Part shown: in pieces, positions 8,744 through 17,488 of the stretch
How the letters are laid out: each line of letters starts with the position of its first letter
Numbering within the stretch: the stretch's first letter is position 1
Source of the DNA: JBBRBB01 sp963830175
GTDB lineage: Bacteria > Bacteroidota > Bacteroidia > Chitinophagales > Chitinophagaceae
DNA length: 64,000 nt
Assembly (NCBI GenBank): GCA_963830175.1
Contig: CAWHKV010000002.1
Span: 868,001 to 932,000 of the forward strand
Direction of reading: 5' to 3'
Program-made: the position numbers and the translations under genes
The notes under the pieces: model-generated
What the model saw: only the letters and a program-made list of their open reading frames with translations
Databases searched by the model: none
Told to the model about the DNA's origin: nothing

Positions 8744-8766
8744 AGGCTGCCGGGGCAGCCTTTTTT
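8744..8766 (+). terminator. Rho-independent terminator of the tandem pair
   Basis: Stem AGGCTGC/GCAGCCT with loop CGGG is followed by six T on the plus strand. It lies 29 nt after the stop of the second tandem gene. Confidence 0.9.
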
Positions 8767-8771
8767 GTGCT

Positions 8772-9224
8772 CTAAAACATGTCTATTTTCTGCCTGGTTT
8801 CATAATTAAACGGAATATTTACAAAGATTCCTCCCTTTCCCACCTTTGTTGTACCCTTTACCTGTATAAGCACCTCATTAAAGAATAGGGTAGTGAAAGC
8901 ATTTTTAAAAATGTTCTTCATATCTATTTTCATTTTTGAGGGCACAACAAATTCACTTCGCTTGGTTATATGCATAAGCGTATCCAGCACATATTTGCCA
9001 AGGTATTTCTTATCGATATACACATCGCAGTCCACGTGCTTTAAATCGATCCCATAATTGTTTGGATTAAAATACACTAATGATAAACTAATGGTAGAGG
9101 TGTTCATCCCCAGGCTGTCGATTTTAAAATCACGCACATCCCTGTATTCAAAGGAGGCAGGTTGCTTGCAACCTATGAAAAGAAAAGCCAGAAAAGTTCC
9201 AGCTAGAATTGAAAAATTTCGCAT
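8772..9224 (-). CDS. Lipoprotein with LEA14/WHy-like fold
   Basis: I start at the internal Met (9224), giving 150 residues, because it is directly followed by the lipoprotein signal NFSILAGTFLAFLFIGC with a lipobox cysteine. The mature domain (SLVYFNPNNYGIDLKHVDCD, then a strand-rich region ending VNIPFNYETR) resembles the LEA type 2 (WHy) fold found in many Bacteroidota lipoproteins. These are envelope proteins of uncertain function, sometimes tied to stress or desiccation. The gene converges on the tandem pair. Confidence 0.75.
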   Translation of the reverse strand: MRNFSILAGTFLAFLFIGCKQPASFEYRDVRDFKIDSLGMNTSTISLSLVYFNPNNYGIDLKHVDCDVYIDKKYLGKYVLDTLMHITKRSEFVVPSKMKIDMKNIFKNAFTTLFFNEVLIQVKGTTKVGKGGIFVNIPFNYETRQKIDMF

Positions 9225-9764
9225 AGTGCAAAATAGAAGAGAATTCCTCAATTAAACTCTAAAATTAAAAATAATATATCTTTTTTACCAGCTATTTAAT
9301 TTAGTAAAAAGAAAAAATTTTTGCAAATCTCCTTACTACATTTTTAAGCATATAAATAAATATATAAATAACTGAAATACAGACCATACTCTTATGTAAA
9401 TAAAAATTAAATCAATCAATTTAAAACTTAAATTTTCATTTTACGCCTTAAATTCAAAAATGAGTTTTTAAGTTTTTGTGAATAATTTTTATTTGTATAA
9501 ATAAATGAAAATTAATTTCTTATAAAAAGTATGTGAATAAAGAGTTTATTAGAATTAATAAATTATAAAAAAAATTAAAGTAAGTTTTCCAACTTTATCA
9601 TTGCACCACATAATTAACAACATGCTAATGATTAATCCATTCCTTGGTTACCCCCTATTTTAGGGCATGTATTGCTAATTGGTAATTGTTTCACCCTTCA
9701 GAAACTTAGTCCCCTTTTGCTGCATACGGCTTGTTTCATTTATTTTAGTGCGAAATTCTTCAGA
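9225..9764. other. AT-rich 540-bp intergenic region before pyrR
   Basis: The longest gene-free stretch of the window, made largely of A and T runs, with direct-repeat-like AATAAATATATAAATAAC. It contains a long imperfect palindrome (9423-9476) and a 7-bp inverted repeat (TTTATTT/AAATAAA, 9488-9505). I find no small ORF, tRNA or DnaA-box cluster. An in-frame ORF extension of pyrR reaches 9672 but looks non-coding. It probably carries the promoters of pyrR and of the divergent lipoprotein gene. Confidence 0.6.
9423..9476. repeat. Long imperfect AT-rich palindrome
   Basis: Outer arms AAAACTTAAA (9423-9432) and TTTAAGTTTT (9467-9476) are perfect complements. Inner arms TCATTTT (9436-9442) and AAAATGA (9457-9463) are also perfect, with a symmetric 3-nt internal loop and a 14-nt apical loop. 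It could form a cruciform or an RNA hairpin, or be an operator. It lacks a T tract, so it is not an obvious terminator. Confidence 0.6.
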
Positions 9765-10286
9765 GTGAAATCAATACTTACTGCCAGGCAGGTAGAACTT
9801 ACGGTAAAGCGACTCGCTCACCAGATACTTGAGAATCACCTTAACCTGGAGAATACAGTTCTTGTAGGTATACAGCCCCGCGGCATTTTTCTCAGCGACC
9901 GCATCGTAGAAGAGTTAAAGCAACTTCTTCCCGGAGTTGATATCAAATACGGAAAGCTCGATATTACTTTCTACAGGGATGATGTACGCCGCGAAATAAA
10001 AATCGCTAACCAAACCCATATTCCTTTTAATATGGAAAATAAAAATGCTATTGTTATCGACGACGTTTTATGGACTGGCCGAACCATCCGGTCTGCCTTA
10101 GATGCCCTTATTGATTTTGGTCGCCCGGCAAAAGTTGAGCTATGTGTGCTAATTGATCGCCGTTTCAGCCGGGAGTTTCCCATACAAGCAGATTATGTAG
10201 GTAAAACCATTGACACTTTCGCCTCGCAAAAAGTTTTTGTTCGCTGGAAAGACAATAGTGAGGACGATAGCGTGGTTTTGGTATAA
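9765..10286 (+). CDS. pyrR: PyrR regulator / uracil phosphoribosyltransferase
   Basis: Phosphoribosyltransferase-fold protein of the PyrR family. It can convert uracil and PRPP to UMP and, in Gram-positives, controls pyr mRNA attenuation. The PRPP-binding motif is IVIDDVLWTGRTIRSALDAL, preceded by VGIQPRGIFLS and KYGKLDITFYRDD, all typical of PyrR. I start at GTG 9765 (173 residues, the usual size); the upstream extension from 9672 reads like untranslated DNA. It lies directly before pyrB. I see no PyrR-binding anti-antiterminator hairpin, so RNA regulation here is not supported. Confidence 0.9.
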   Translation: MKSILTARQVELTVKRLAHQILENHLNLENTVLVGIQPRGIFLSDRIVEELKQLLPGVDIKYGKLDITFYRDDVRREIKIANQTHIPFNMENKNAIVIDDVLWTGRTIRSALDALIDFGRPAKVELCVLIDRRFSREFPIQADYVGKTIDTFASQKVFVRWKDNSEDDSVVLV

Positions 10287-10328
10287 ACTCATTAATTGGT
10301 CTAAAGGCTGCCTTTTATATTTTTCATT

Positions 10329-10336
10329 TATCTTTG
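10329..10336 (+). promoter_or_regulatory. -7 promoter element for pyrB
   Basis: TATCTTTG matches TAnnTTTG perfectly and ends 7 nt before the pyrB ATG. It could give pyrB a second, nearly leaderless transcript separate from read-through out of pyrR. No -33 TTG is found at 19-20 nt. Confidence 0.45.
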
Positions 10337-10343
10337 ATTTTTA

Positions 10344-11273
10344 ATGAAACTGTCAGCGCAACATTTGTTGGGAATTAAAACGCTAACCAAAGAAGATATT
10401 GATTTAATTCTCTCTACCGCAGCCCAGTTTAAAGACGTTTTGCAAAGGCCCGTAAAAAAGGTTCCTTCCCTCCGCGACATTACCATTGTTAATTTATTTT
10501 ACGAAAATAGCACAAGAACCCGCATGTCTTTTGAACTTGCAGAAAAGCGTTTGGGAGCGGATGTGCTTAATTTTAATGCCAATGTATCCTCATCTGCTAA
10601 GGGCGAAACATTACTCGATACCGTAAATAACATACTCAGTATGAAAGTGGATATGGTGGTAATGCGCCATAGCGCAAGCGGAGCGCCACACTTTCTTGCC
10701 AAACATATTCCGGCTGCCATAATAAATGCAGGCGATGGCATTAATGAGCATCCCACTCAAGCCTTGCTCGATGCCTTTTCAATGAAAGAAAAGAAGGGAA
10801 GTCTGGAAGGATTAAAGGTGGCATTAATTGGAGACATCATGCACAGCAGGGTCGCACTCAGCAATATTTACCTTCTGCAGAAAATGGGTGCAGAAGTTAT
10901 GGTAGCAGGGCCGCCAACGCTCATTCCAAAGTATATTAAAGAAGCCTTACATGTACGGGTTGAGTATAATGTAAAGAATGCACTTAAATGGTGCGATGTA
11001 GCGAATGTGTTACGCATACAATTAGAAAGGCAAAATCAACCTTTGTTCTCTTCCCTTAGAGAGTATAACCTTGCGTATGGAATAAACCGCCGTATGTTAG
11101 AAAGCCTTGGAAAGGAGATTGTAATTATGCATCCCGGGCCCATTAACAGGGGGGTGGAGCTGGATAGTGATGTTGCCGATGGTCCGTTTTCTATTATTTT
11201 AAACCAGGTAGAGAATGGAGTTGCCGTTAGAATGGCCGTCCTGTATCTATTAAGTCCCCAAAACGAAAATTAG
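10344..11273 (+). CDS. pyrB: Aspartate carbamoyltransferase catalytic subunit
   Basis: Forms carbamoyl-aspartate in pyrimidine synthesis, 309 residues. The carbamoyl-phosphate loop S56-T-R-T-R60 is present, as is HPTQALLDAF near residue 137 and the aspartate-binding region near HPGPINRGVE. No regulatory subunit pyrI is adjacent, which fits the unregulated trimeric class encoded with pyrR. It lies 57 nt after pyrR. Confidence 0.97.
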   Translation: MKLSAQHLLGIKTLTKEDIDLILSTAAQFKDVLQRPVKKVPSLRDITIVNLFYENSTRTRMSFELAEKRLGADVLNFNANVSSSAKGETLLDTVNNILSMKVDMVVMRHSASGAPHFLAKHIPAAIINAGDGINEHPTQALLDAFSMKEKKGSLEGLKVALIGDIMHSRVALSNIYLLQKMGAEVMVAGPPTLIPKYIKEALHVRVEYNVKNALKWCDVANVLRIQLERQNQPLFSSLREYNLAYGINRRMLESLGKEIVIMHPGPINRGVELDSDVADGPFSIILNQVENGVAVRMAVLYLLSPQNEN

Positions 11274-11308
11274 TTTTTTGTGCCCGGCAAATAGCTACTA
11301 TAAAGCTT

Positions 11309-11339
11309 TGGTTGCGTCGCACACTTGTACATACAGAAC
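11309..11339 (+). repeat. Interspersed ~31-bp repeat, copy 2
   Basis: GTTGCGTCGCACACTTGTAC followed by ATACAGAACC matches the copy at 2731-2761 in the same orientation. It ends 23 nt before the coaD ATG. Two such copies in unrelated intergenic spaces point to a dispersed repeat family or a shared regulatory site. Confidence 0.55.
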
Positions 11340-11362
11340 CTAACTCAGCTTAATTACTTAAC

Positions 11363-11839
11363 ATGGAGCGAATTTGTCTTTTTCCCGGAACCTTTGACCC
11401 CGTTACACTTGGTCATGTAGACATTATAAACAGGGCATTACCATTGTTCGATAAAATTATTGCCGGTGTTGGAGTAAATGCATCAAAAACACCGATGTTC
11501 AGTGCGCAGCAAAGGGTAGTCTGGTTAAAAGAAATTTTTGCGGAAGATCCCAAATTCGATGCAATAACCTACGAAGGGTTAACCATAAATATTTGCGAAG
11601 CCATTGGTGCGCAATATATAGTTCGCGGTATACGATTCGCTAGCGATTTTGAATATGAGAAAACCATTGCAGATGCAAATCGCACATTAAATAATAAAAT
11701 TGAGACCATCTTTCTTACAGGCGAACCCAAATATACTTCTGTAGCAAGCACCATTGTACGCGACATTATTCGCAATGGGGGAGATGCCTCACCCTTTTTA
11801 CCAGAAGCCGTAATAAAAACACTTCGAAACAAAACTTAA
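11363..11839 (+). CDS. coaD: Pantetheine-phosphate adenylyltransferase
   Basis: Fourth step of coenzyme A synthesis, transferring AMP from ATP to 4'-phosphopantetheine; 158 residues, normal length. The nucleotidyltransferase motif GTFDPVTLGHVDI is at the start and the C-terminal ATP-binding motif is VASTIVRDI (usually ISSTxVR). RGIRFASDFEYE is also conserved. The stop overlaps that of the convergent nagB-type gene by 4 nt. Confidence 0.97.
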   Translation: MERICLFPGTFDPVTLGHVDIINRALPLFDKIIAGVGVNASKTPMFSAQQRVVWLKEIFAEDPKFDAITYEGLTINICEAIGAQYIVRGIRFASDFEYEKTIADANRTLNNKIETIFLTGEPKYTSVASTIVRDIIRNGGDASPFLPEAVIKTLRNKT

Positions 11840-13773
11840 AAGTGCCAGCGAACAAAAGCTTCCATTGCGGCATATTTGGTTAGCCCCAATGCAGCATACA
11901 TATTGGCTGTATTCGCATTTCTTTCTTCAGCACGCTGCCAGAATTCCCGTATGTCACTGCCCTGAAAGGGAACCATATCTTTTTGGCTTTGATGTATAAA
12001 TATGCCGTAACGTTTTTTCATAACCTGGTCTGGGCTCATTGGTATGGCCATTTCAATATCCGCAATATCCCATTCCTGCCAGGCACCCTTATATAACCAA
12101 ACCCAGCAATCATTGATCCATGGTTCATTCATCGATTTTAAGCGGCGCAAACTTTCAAAAATCACATCTAAACAAACCTTGTGTGTTCCATGCGGATCTG
12201 CGAGATCGCCTGCGCAAAATACCTGGTGGGGTTTAATTTGCTGTAACAATGCAATCGTTAATTCAATATCTTTTTCACTCATTGGGTTTTTCTCGATAAC
12301 GCCTGTTTCATAAAATGGCAAATTTTGAAAATGCCAGTTTCGTTCAGGTAAACCAACATATTTGCAGGTGGCTTTTGCTTCGCACCTTCTTATCAAACCC
12401 TTAATGGCCCTTATCTCCGGCGTATCCATCTGGTTCGATTGTTTGGATGAAAGAAATTTTTGAGCATCTGCAAGTATGCGCCGGCTCTTTTCATTATCCA
12501 TATCAAACATGTCTTCAAAACCAACAGCAAAATCTATGAACCTGGTTACAAATTCATCGGTTACTGCAATGTTGCCACTGGTCTGGTACGCAACATGCAC
12601 ATCGTGTCCCTGGTCGTGCAGCCGCATAAAGGTTCCTCCCATGCTTATAATATCATCATCAGGGTGGGGAGAAAATATCAGGCAGGTTTTTGGGTACGGT
12701 GTACTTCTTTCCGGGTGTTCAGGTATTACCGCATCCGGCTTGCCGCCGGGCCATCCGGTAATACTATCGCGCAACAGGTAAAATACCTGCAAATTAATTT
12801 CATAAGCATCCCCTTTTTCTACAAGCAAATCCCCCAAACCATTATCATTATAATCGTTGGTGGTTAAACTAAGTACAGGTTTATTTAATTTAAGCGCCAT
12901 ATTTACTACAGCTCTTTTTATCATGATGGGCGACCATTCTATATCTCCTGTAAGCCACGGAGATTTAAACCTTGTAAGGTCTGATGCCGCTAATTCATCC
13001 AGTACAAAAGTTACATTGTTGTGCTGTTGCAAAATACTTGCTGGTACCTGTTCTGTAACATGCCCCTCAACGGCCTTGGCAACAATTCCAGCCTTGTGCC
13101 CCCACGCCATCAGCAATATCTTCTTTGCACGCATAATGGTGGTAATACCCATGGTTAGTGCTAACCGCGGTACGCGTGCTATATTCTGAAAATCTTTTGC
13201 GTTTGCAACACGTGTGTTATTGTCAAGGTTTGTCAATCGTGTTTTTGAAAAAAAACTTGATCCCGGTTCATTAAATCCAATGTGGCCGTTATTGCCAATA
13301 CCGAGTATCTGCAATTGAATGCCACCTGCATCTTCAATCATTTGTTCGTACTCCTGGCAATGTTGTTTTACATCATCTTTAAGAACATTGCCATTGGGTA
13401 TATGAATGTTGTTTTTATCAATATCAATATGATTAAAAAGATGACGATGCATGAAGCTCCAGTAACTCTGGTATGCATCTTTTGTAATGGGATAATATTC
13501 ATCCAGGTTAAATGCAATTACATTCTTAAAACTTAAATTTTCTTCTTTATGTAACCTTACCAGTTCTGCATATAAACTAATGGGGGTGCTGCCAGTTGCA
13601 AGACCCAAAACGCACATTTCATTCTCAGACTGCTTTTGTTTTATATGTTCAGCTATTTCACGGGCAACAAAGGCAGAGCCTTCTTTTGCAGAAGCAAATA
13701 TTTCAACAGGAATTTTTTCAAAAGAATCTACCAGTGTGAAGGATGGATTATCAATGGCATTATGTTGTTCCAT
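11836..13773 (-). CDS. nagB: NagB-like deaminase fused to a PIG-L deacetylase domain
   Basis: A 645-residue two-domain protein. Residues 1-285 form a glucosamine-6-phosphate deaminase/isomerase domain (GLATGSTPISLYAEL, FNLDEYYP, GNNGHIGFNEPG), which converts GlcN-6-P to Fru-6-P and ammonia. Residues about 365-620 form a PIG-L (LmbE) metal-dependent deacetylase domain beginning with the zinc motif SPHPDDDIISMGGTF, with a distal GTHKVC. The architecture is known in Bacteroidota, where it is usually annotated as NagB-like. The fusion suggests coupled handling of N-acetylglucosamine derivatives, but the deacetylase substrate is not established. The segment between the domains, ending GWPGGKPDAVIPEHPERS, looks like a linker. 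Confidence 0.9.
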   Translation of the reverse strand: MEQHNAIDNPSFTLVDSFEKIPVEIFASAKEGSAFVAREIAEHIKQKQSENEMCVLGLATGSTPISLYAELVRLHKEENLSFKNVIAFNLDEYYPITKDAYQSYWSFMHRHLFNHIDIDKNNIHIPNGNVLKDDVKQHCQEYEQMIEDAGGIQLQILGIGNNGHIGFNEPGSSFFSKTRLTNLDNNTRVANAKDFQNIARVPRLALTMGITTIMRAKKILLMAWGHKAGIVAKAVEGHVTEQVPASILQQHNNVTFVLDELAASDLTRFKSPWLTGDIEWSPIMIKRAVVNMALKLNKPVLSLTTNDYNDNGLGDLLVEKGDAYEINLQVFYLLRDSITGWPGGKPDAVIPEHPERSTPYPKTCLIFSPHPDDDIISMGGTFMRLHDQGHDVHVAYQTSGNIAVTDEFVTRFIDFAVGFEDMFDMDNEKSRRILADAQKFLSSKQSNQMDTPEIRAIKGLIRRCEAKATCKYVGLPERNWHFQNLPFYETGVIEKNPMSEKDIELTIALLQQIKPHQVFCAGDLADPHGTHKVCLDVIFESLRRLKSMNEPWINDCWVWLYKGAWQEWDIADIEMAIPMSPDQVMKKRYGIFIHQSQKDMVPFQGSDIREFWQRAEERNANTANMYAALGLTKYAAMEAFVRWHF

Positions 13774-13937
13774 ATCGTTTATTAATTCAGCTTTTTACAT
13801 TAGCAAAATAGAAAGCATAAAATGTACAGGTAAATTACAGGTTTTAGTATCCTGAATTTTCACCCGCAAAATTGATCAAGCTACAAATATAATGTTTGAA
13901 AGGATTAAAGGTTCTCCATAAAAGAATCCCTGTTCAA

Positions 13938-15830
13938 TTACTTTAGTACAGGCAATATTATTTTGGATGCATGTTGTGCATCATGATAAATATGAATGTT
14001 GCTTTTGATAAAATCTTTTTCCACGGCATGATAAATATCTAAAAATTGCTGGGGATTTCTGTCAACCAAAGGAAACCAGCTGCTTTGCACCTGTACCATT
14101 ATGCGATGACCTTTTTGAAATGTATGTGCAACATCGGGTAAAGTAAAAGTTACACTATCAATTTTGTTTGGGATAAACGGTTCGGGTTGCTCGTAACTTT
14201 TCCTGAACTTACCCCTGAATATTTCACCTCTTACCAGCATTTGGTATCCACCCATCGGGTAAACATTTTCGGGGTCATCTTCGGCATATATATCTACATC
14301 GGTATAACCAAAATCATTTGGAAATACATCAATCAATTTTACTACAAAATCCGCATCGGTAGTTGAAATGCTGGTTAATAATTCTGCGACAACGCCGCCT
14401 GTTACAGTAATATTTTCATTCAGGATATCTGTTTCAAATAACAAAACATCAGAACGTCTTGAAGCGAAGCGCTGGTCTGCGGTCATATAGGTGCGGGAGC
14501 GGTTAAAATGCACATCCTCTTCATAAGGAACTGGCTTGGCAGGATCACTTGTGTATTCGCTGAAACTATTGCTGCCACCGGGTTGTGATTCTGTTAGTTT
14601 CTCATTATTTGCAAAGTAAAGTGATTTTTTTTCTATATTTTTCGGAGGCCAACTTGCAAACTGGTGCCATTTATTTTCTCCGGTTACGTAAATAGTTGCT
14701 TCAGCAATATCATCCACACTTCCTTTGTTTTTCAGGTAGTAATTAAAGAATGGAATTTCTACTTTGTTCTGAAAATATTCGCTGGTGTTTTCTCCAAATT
14801 GAATATTGCCTAAATGCGACCCGTCATTAGATGCCCATTGACCATGGTACCACGGTCCATTAATTATTTTGTTGAAGGCTTTGCCGGGATTATTTTTTTC
14901 TGCCGCTTTATAAGCTTCCCAGGCGCCCCAGCAATCTTCAGCATCAAATAAACCACCAACCCAAAGCATGGCTGGTTTAAGATTTACAGTGGCATTGCGG
15001 GCATCTCTTGCTTTCCAAAATGAATCGTAGGTAGAATGATTCATTAGGTCTTTCCAGAAGGCAATGGTATCTGCCATGTAGGCTGATAAATTATTAAGCG
15101 TGCCTGCCTCTAAATAAAATTTATAATTATCATGAATTGGAAAACCAACAGACCTTGCAGGTATAGAAGTGGGAGCGGGGTGTGGCTGACCAAATCCAAA
15201 ACCGAGCGGTGAATAAAAGCTAAATGCATCCATTTGAAAAAAAGCACCGTTGTGGTGAAAGTCATCGCCAATAAACCAATTTGTAACTGGCGCCTGCGGG
15301 CTAACTGCAACCAACGCGGGATGGTTACTCGCTGCTGCCATGGTGGAAAAAAAACCCGGGTAAGAGATGCCATGAACGCCCACTTTACCATTATTATTCG
15401 CAATGTTTTTTATTAGCCAGTCTATGGTGTCATATGTATCGCTTGCCTCATCAATTTCTTTTCCTTTCTTATTTGAATTAAATGGCCGAACATTTACAAA
15501 TTCGCCTTCACTCATCCATCGACCGCGCACATCCTGGAATACCATGATATAGTTTTCTTTCATGTATTCCTTTACATAATAATTCCAAAACGGGGCAAAC
15601 TTTTCTTCGCCATATGGTGCGCAGGAGTAGGGTGTTCTGGTCATTAAAAACGGATGTTTCTCCGTAGTGTTTTTAGGGATGTACAATGCGGTGAAAAGCT
15701 TCACACCATCCCGCATAGGTATGTACACTTCTTTTTTTGTAAAATTGTCTACAATCCAGGCTGAATCGATGTTATGAGCCTTTGCACTGAATTGCGCAAT
15801 CAGCAAAAAACCAAAAATTAATTTTTTCAT
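13938..15830 (-). CDS. Secreted CocE/NonD family alpha/beta-hydrolase
   Basis: A 630-residue exported serine hydrolase of the X-Pro dipeptidyl-peptidase/glutaryl-7-ACA acylase/cocaine esterase family. The signal peptide is MKKLIFGFLLIAQFSAKA. The nucleophile is S156 in GVHGISYPGF. The Asp is likely in LWVGGLFDAEDCWG and the His in NGPWYHGQW. The C-terminal jelly-roll (XPD_C) domain spans about residues 400-620. Likely a peptidase or acylase acting outside the inner membrane; the natural substrate is unknown. The flanking genes are unrelated. Confidence 0.88.
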   Translation of the reverse strand: MKKLIFGFLLIAQFSAKAHNIDSAWIVDNFTKKEVYIPMRDGVKLFTALYIPKNTTEKHPFLMTRTPYSCAPYGEEKFAPFWNYYVKEYMKENYIMVFQDVRGRWMSEGEFVNVRPFNSNKKGKEIDEASDTYDTIDWLIKNIANNNGKVGVHGISYPGFFSTMAAASNHPALVAVSPQAPVTNWFIGDDFHHNGAFFQMDAFSFYSPLGFGFGQPHPAPTSIPARSVGFPIHDNYKFYLEAGTLNNLSAYMADTIAFWKDLMNHSTYDSFWKARDARNATVNLKPAMLWVGGLFDAEDCWGAWEAYKAAEKNNPGKAFNKIINGPWYHGQWASNDGSHLGNIQFGENTSEYFQNKVEIPFFNYYLKNKGSVDDIAEATIYVTGENKWHQFASWPPKNIEKKSLYFANNEKLTESQPGGSNSFSEYTSDPAKPVPYEEDVHFNRSRTYMTADQRFASRRSDVLLFETDILNENITVTGGVVAELLTSISTTDADFVVKLIDVFPNDFGYTDVDIYAEDDPENVYPMGGYQMLVRGEIFRGKFRKSYEQPEPFIPNKIDSVTFTLPDVAHTFQKGHRIMVQVQSSWFPLVDRNPQQFLDIYHAVEKDFIKSNIHIYHDAQHASKIILPVLK

Positions 15831-15856
15831 TTGAAATATTTGAAAAGTAAATACAG

Positions 15857-15884
15857 AAAAAAAATCCTGCTTTTTAAGGCAGGA
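15857..15884 (-). terminator. Rho-independent terminator after pyk
   Basis: On the minus strand a 6-bp stem TCCTGC/GCAGGA with an 8-nt loop is followed by eight T. It lies downstream of the pyk stop and before the hydrolase gene on the same strand, separating the two transcripts. Confidence 0.8.
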
Positions 15885-15916
15885 AAAAGAAATCTAAATG
15901 AAAAGTAAGAAATTAT

Positions 15917-17410
15917 TTAATGAACCTTGGTGATCTTTAAAACATTTGTTGGAAGGTGCAAATGCACAGGCGTGCTGCCGGTATTTACAACGATGTCGCC
16001 TTCTTTTACAAAACCGCGATCTTTTAAAATGTCTATCTGGTCGAAAATAATATCATCGAGGCTTACCTCGCTGGTGTATAAAAATGCGCGAACGCCCCAG
16101 CTTAAACTTAACTGGTTTACCAGGCTTTGTTTCTTGGTAAAAATATACAGGTGCGAAAAAGGGCGATAGCTGCTAAGCATAAAAGCTGTGTAACCGCTTT
16201 GTGTCATGCCAATTAATGCGTCGGCCTTTACATCATGGGCTATTTTGCAACCGTTATAACAGATCGCATCACTTAAAAAAGATGGTGACTGAGGCAGCGG
16301 TTTCAGGTCTTCTTCGCGATTATACCGGTATTCGGTTTTCTCAACTTCTAAAATAATTTTACGCATGGTTTCAACCACTAGTGCGGGATGTTTGCCAGTA
16401 GCTGTTTCAGCGCTAAGCATTACCGCATCGGCACCTTCTAATACTGCATTGGCAACATCTGTAATTTCGCTACGGTTAGGCTTTACATGATCTATCATGC
16501 TTTCCATCATTTGTGTTGCAACAATAACAGGCTTTGCCCGGTGTATGCTTTTACGAATGATCTCGCGTTGTGCCATAGGCACTTTCTCAACGGGCAGTTC
16601 TACGCCTAAATCTCCGCGTGCAACCATAACCGCGTCTGATTCTATAATAATATTTCTAAGATCGCGGAGGGCAGATGGCATTTCAATCTTTGCAATAACT
16701 TTTATATCGCTATTTCGATCTGCCAGTCTTTTCTTAAGATCAATTATATCTTCTGCCTTTCTTACAAAAGAAAGCGCAACCCAATCAACATTTTGCTCTA
16801 ATATAAATTCCAGGTCGTGCAGGTCTTTTTCTGTTAAGGGGGGTAAAGAAATTTCTGTATCGGGCAGGTTAACCCCTTTTTTGGGCAGTAAAATACCGCC
16901 ATGTGTAACAGCGACTCTTACATCGCCTTCAGAAGTAATTTCAATAACAACCACTTCTAACTTACCATCATCAATTAATATTTTATCACCCACTTTAACA
17001 TCGAGGTGAAGGTTGGGGTAAGAAACATAAATTCTTTCCTTTGTGCCCAGCACTTTTTCTTTAGAGCTGAAACACAGCATGTCGCCGGTGTTTATTTCAA
17101 GTAATCCATTCTGTATATCGCCCACGCGCAACTTAGGTCCCTGCAGGTCGGCAAGTATGGCAATGTTATAAGGTTCCTCCTCATTAAGACGGTTAATAAG
17201 TTTTATGATCTCTAACTTGTCTTCGTGTGTACCGTGAGAAAAATTTAACCTGAAAACATTTACACCTACACGCACCAGTTCTAATAACTTGTCGTAGGTA
17301 TTGCAAGCAGGTCCAACAGTGGCAACAATCTTTGTGCGATGAAAACTATGCTCTATGCCTGCCTGTTTATTCATTTCCTTATGCAGAAACTGTGAAATAT
17401 TTTCAGCCAT
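15917..17410 (-). CDS. pyk: Pyruvate kinase
   Basis: Last step of glycolysis (PEP + ADP to pyruvate + ATP), 497 residues. The N-terminal barrel begins TKIVATVGPACNTYDKL and includes the ADP/K+ region RLNFSHGTHED. The catalytic segment is VIAKIEMPSALRDLRNI with DAVMVARGDLGVELP, followed by VATQMMESM and ADAVMLSAETATGKHP. A short N-terminal extension of about 20 residues precedes the barrel. It lies 78 nt downstream of pfkA on the same strand with no terminator between, so the pair may be a glycolytic operon. Confidence 0.97.
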   Translation of the reverse strand: MAENISQFLHKEMNKQAGIEHSFHRTKIVATVGPACNTYDKLLELVRVGVNVFRLNFSHGTHEDKLEIIKLINRLNEEEPYNIAILADLQGPKLRVGDIQNGLLEINTGDMLCFSSKEKVLGTKERIYVSYPNLHLDVKVGDKILIDDGKLEVVVIEITSEGDVRVAVTHGGILLPKKGVNLPDTEISLPPLTEKDLHDLEFILEQNVDWVALSFVRKAEDIIDLKKRLADRNSDIKVIAKIEMPSALRDLRNIIIESDAVMVARGDLGVELPVEKVPMAQREIIRKSIHRAKPVIVATQMMESMIDHVKPNRSEITDVANAVLEGADAVMLSAETATGKHPALVVETMRKIILEVEKTEYRYNREEDLKPLPQSPSFLSDAICYNGCKIAHDVKADALIGMTQSGYTAFMLSSYRPFSHLYIFTKKQSLVNQLSLSWGVRAFLYTSEVSLDDIIFDQIDILKDRGFVKEGDIVVNTGSTPVHLHLPTNVLKITKVH

Positions 17411-17488
17411 CAGTAATCGTTATTTTATGGTTTTATGTCTCTGTTGAAGAAAAATGAAGGTATATTAAAACTGTAAATTACTTAAATA

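Noticed and set aside
9672..9764. N-terminal extension of the pyrR frame from TTG 9672
   Set aside because: The translation (Cys/Phe/Leu-rich) does not match PyrR, whose family sequence begins near the GTG at 9765.
9225..9764. Replication origin in the AT-rich gap
   Set aside because: No TTATCCACA-type DnaA boxes are found and no dnaA or dnaN gene is nearby.
12460..12867. A 135-codon open frame on the plus strand within the NagB/PIG-L gene
   Set aside because: It is antisense to a clearly coding, conserved gene, has no start context and no recognisable protein sequence.
16497..17009. A 170-codon open frame on the plus strand opposite pyk
   Set aside because: Ser/Ile-rich translation is the mirror of pyruvate kinase codons; no family resemblance.
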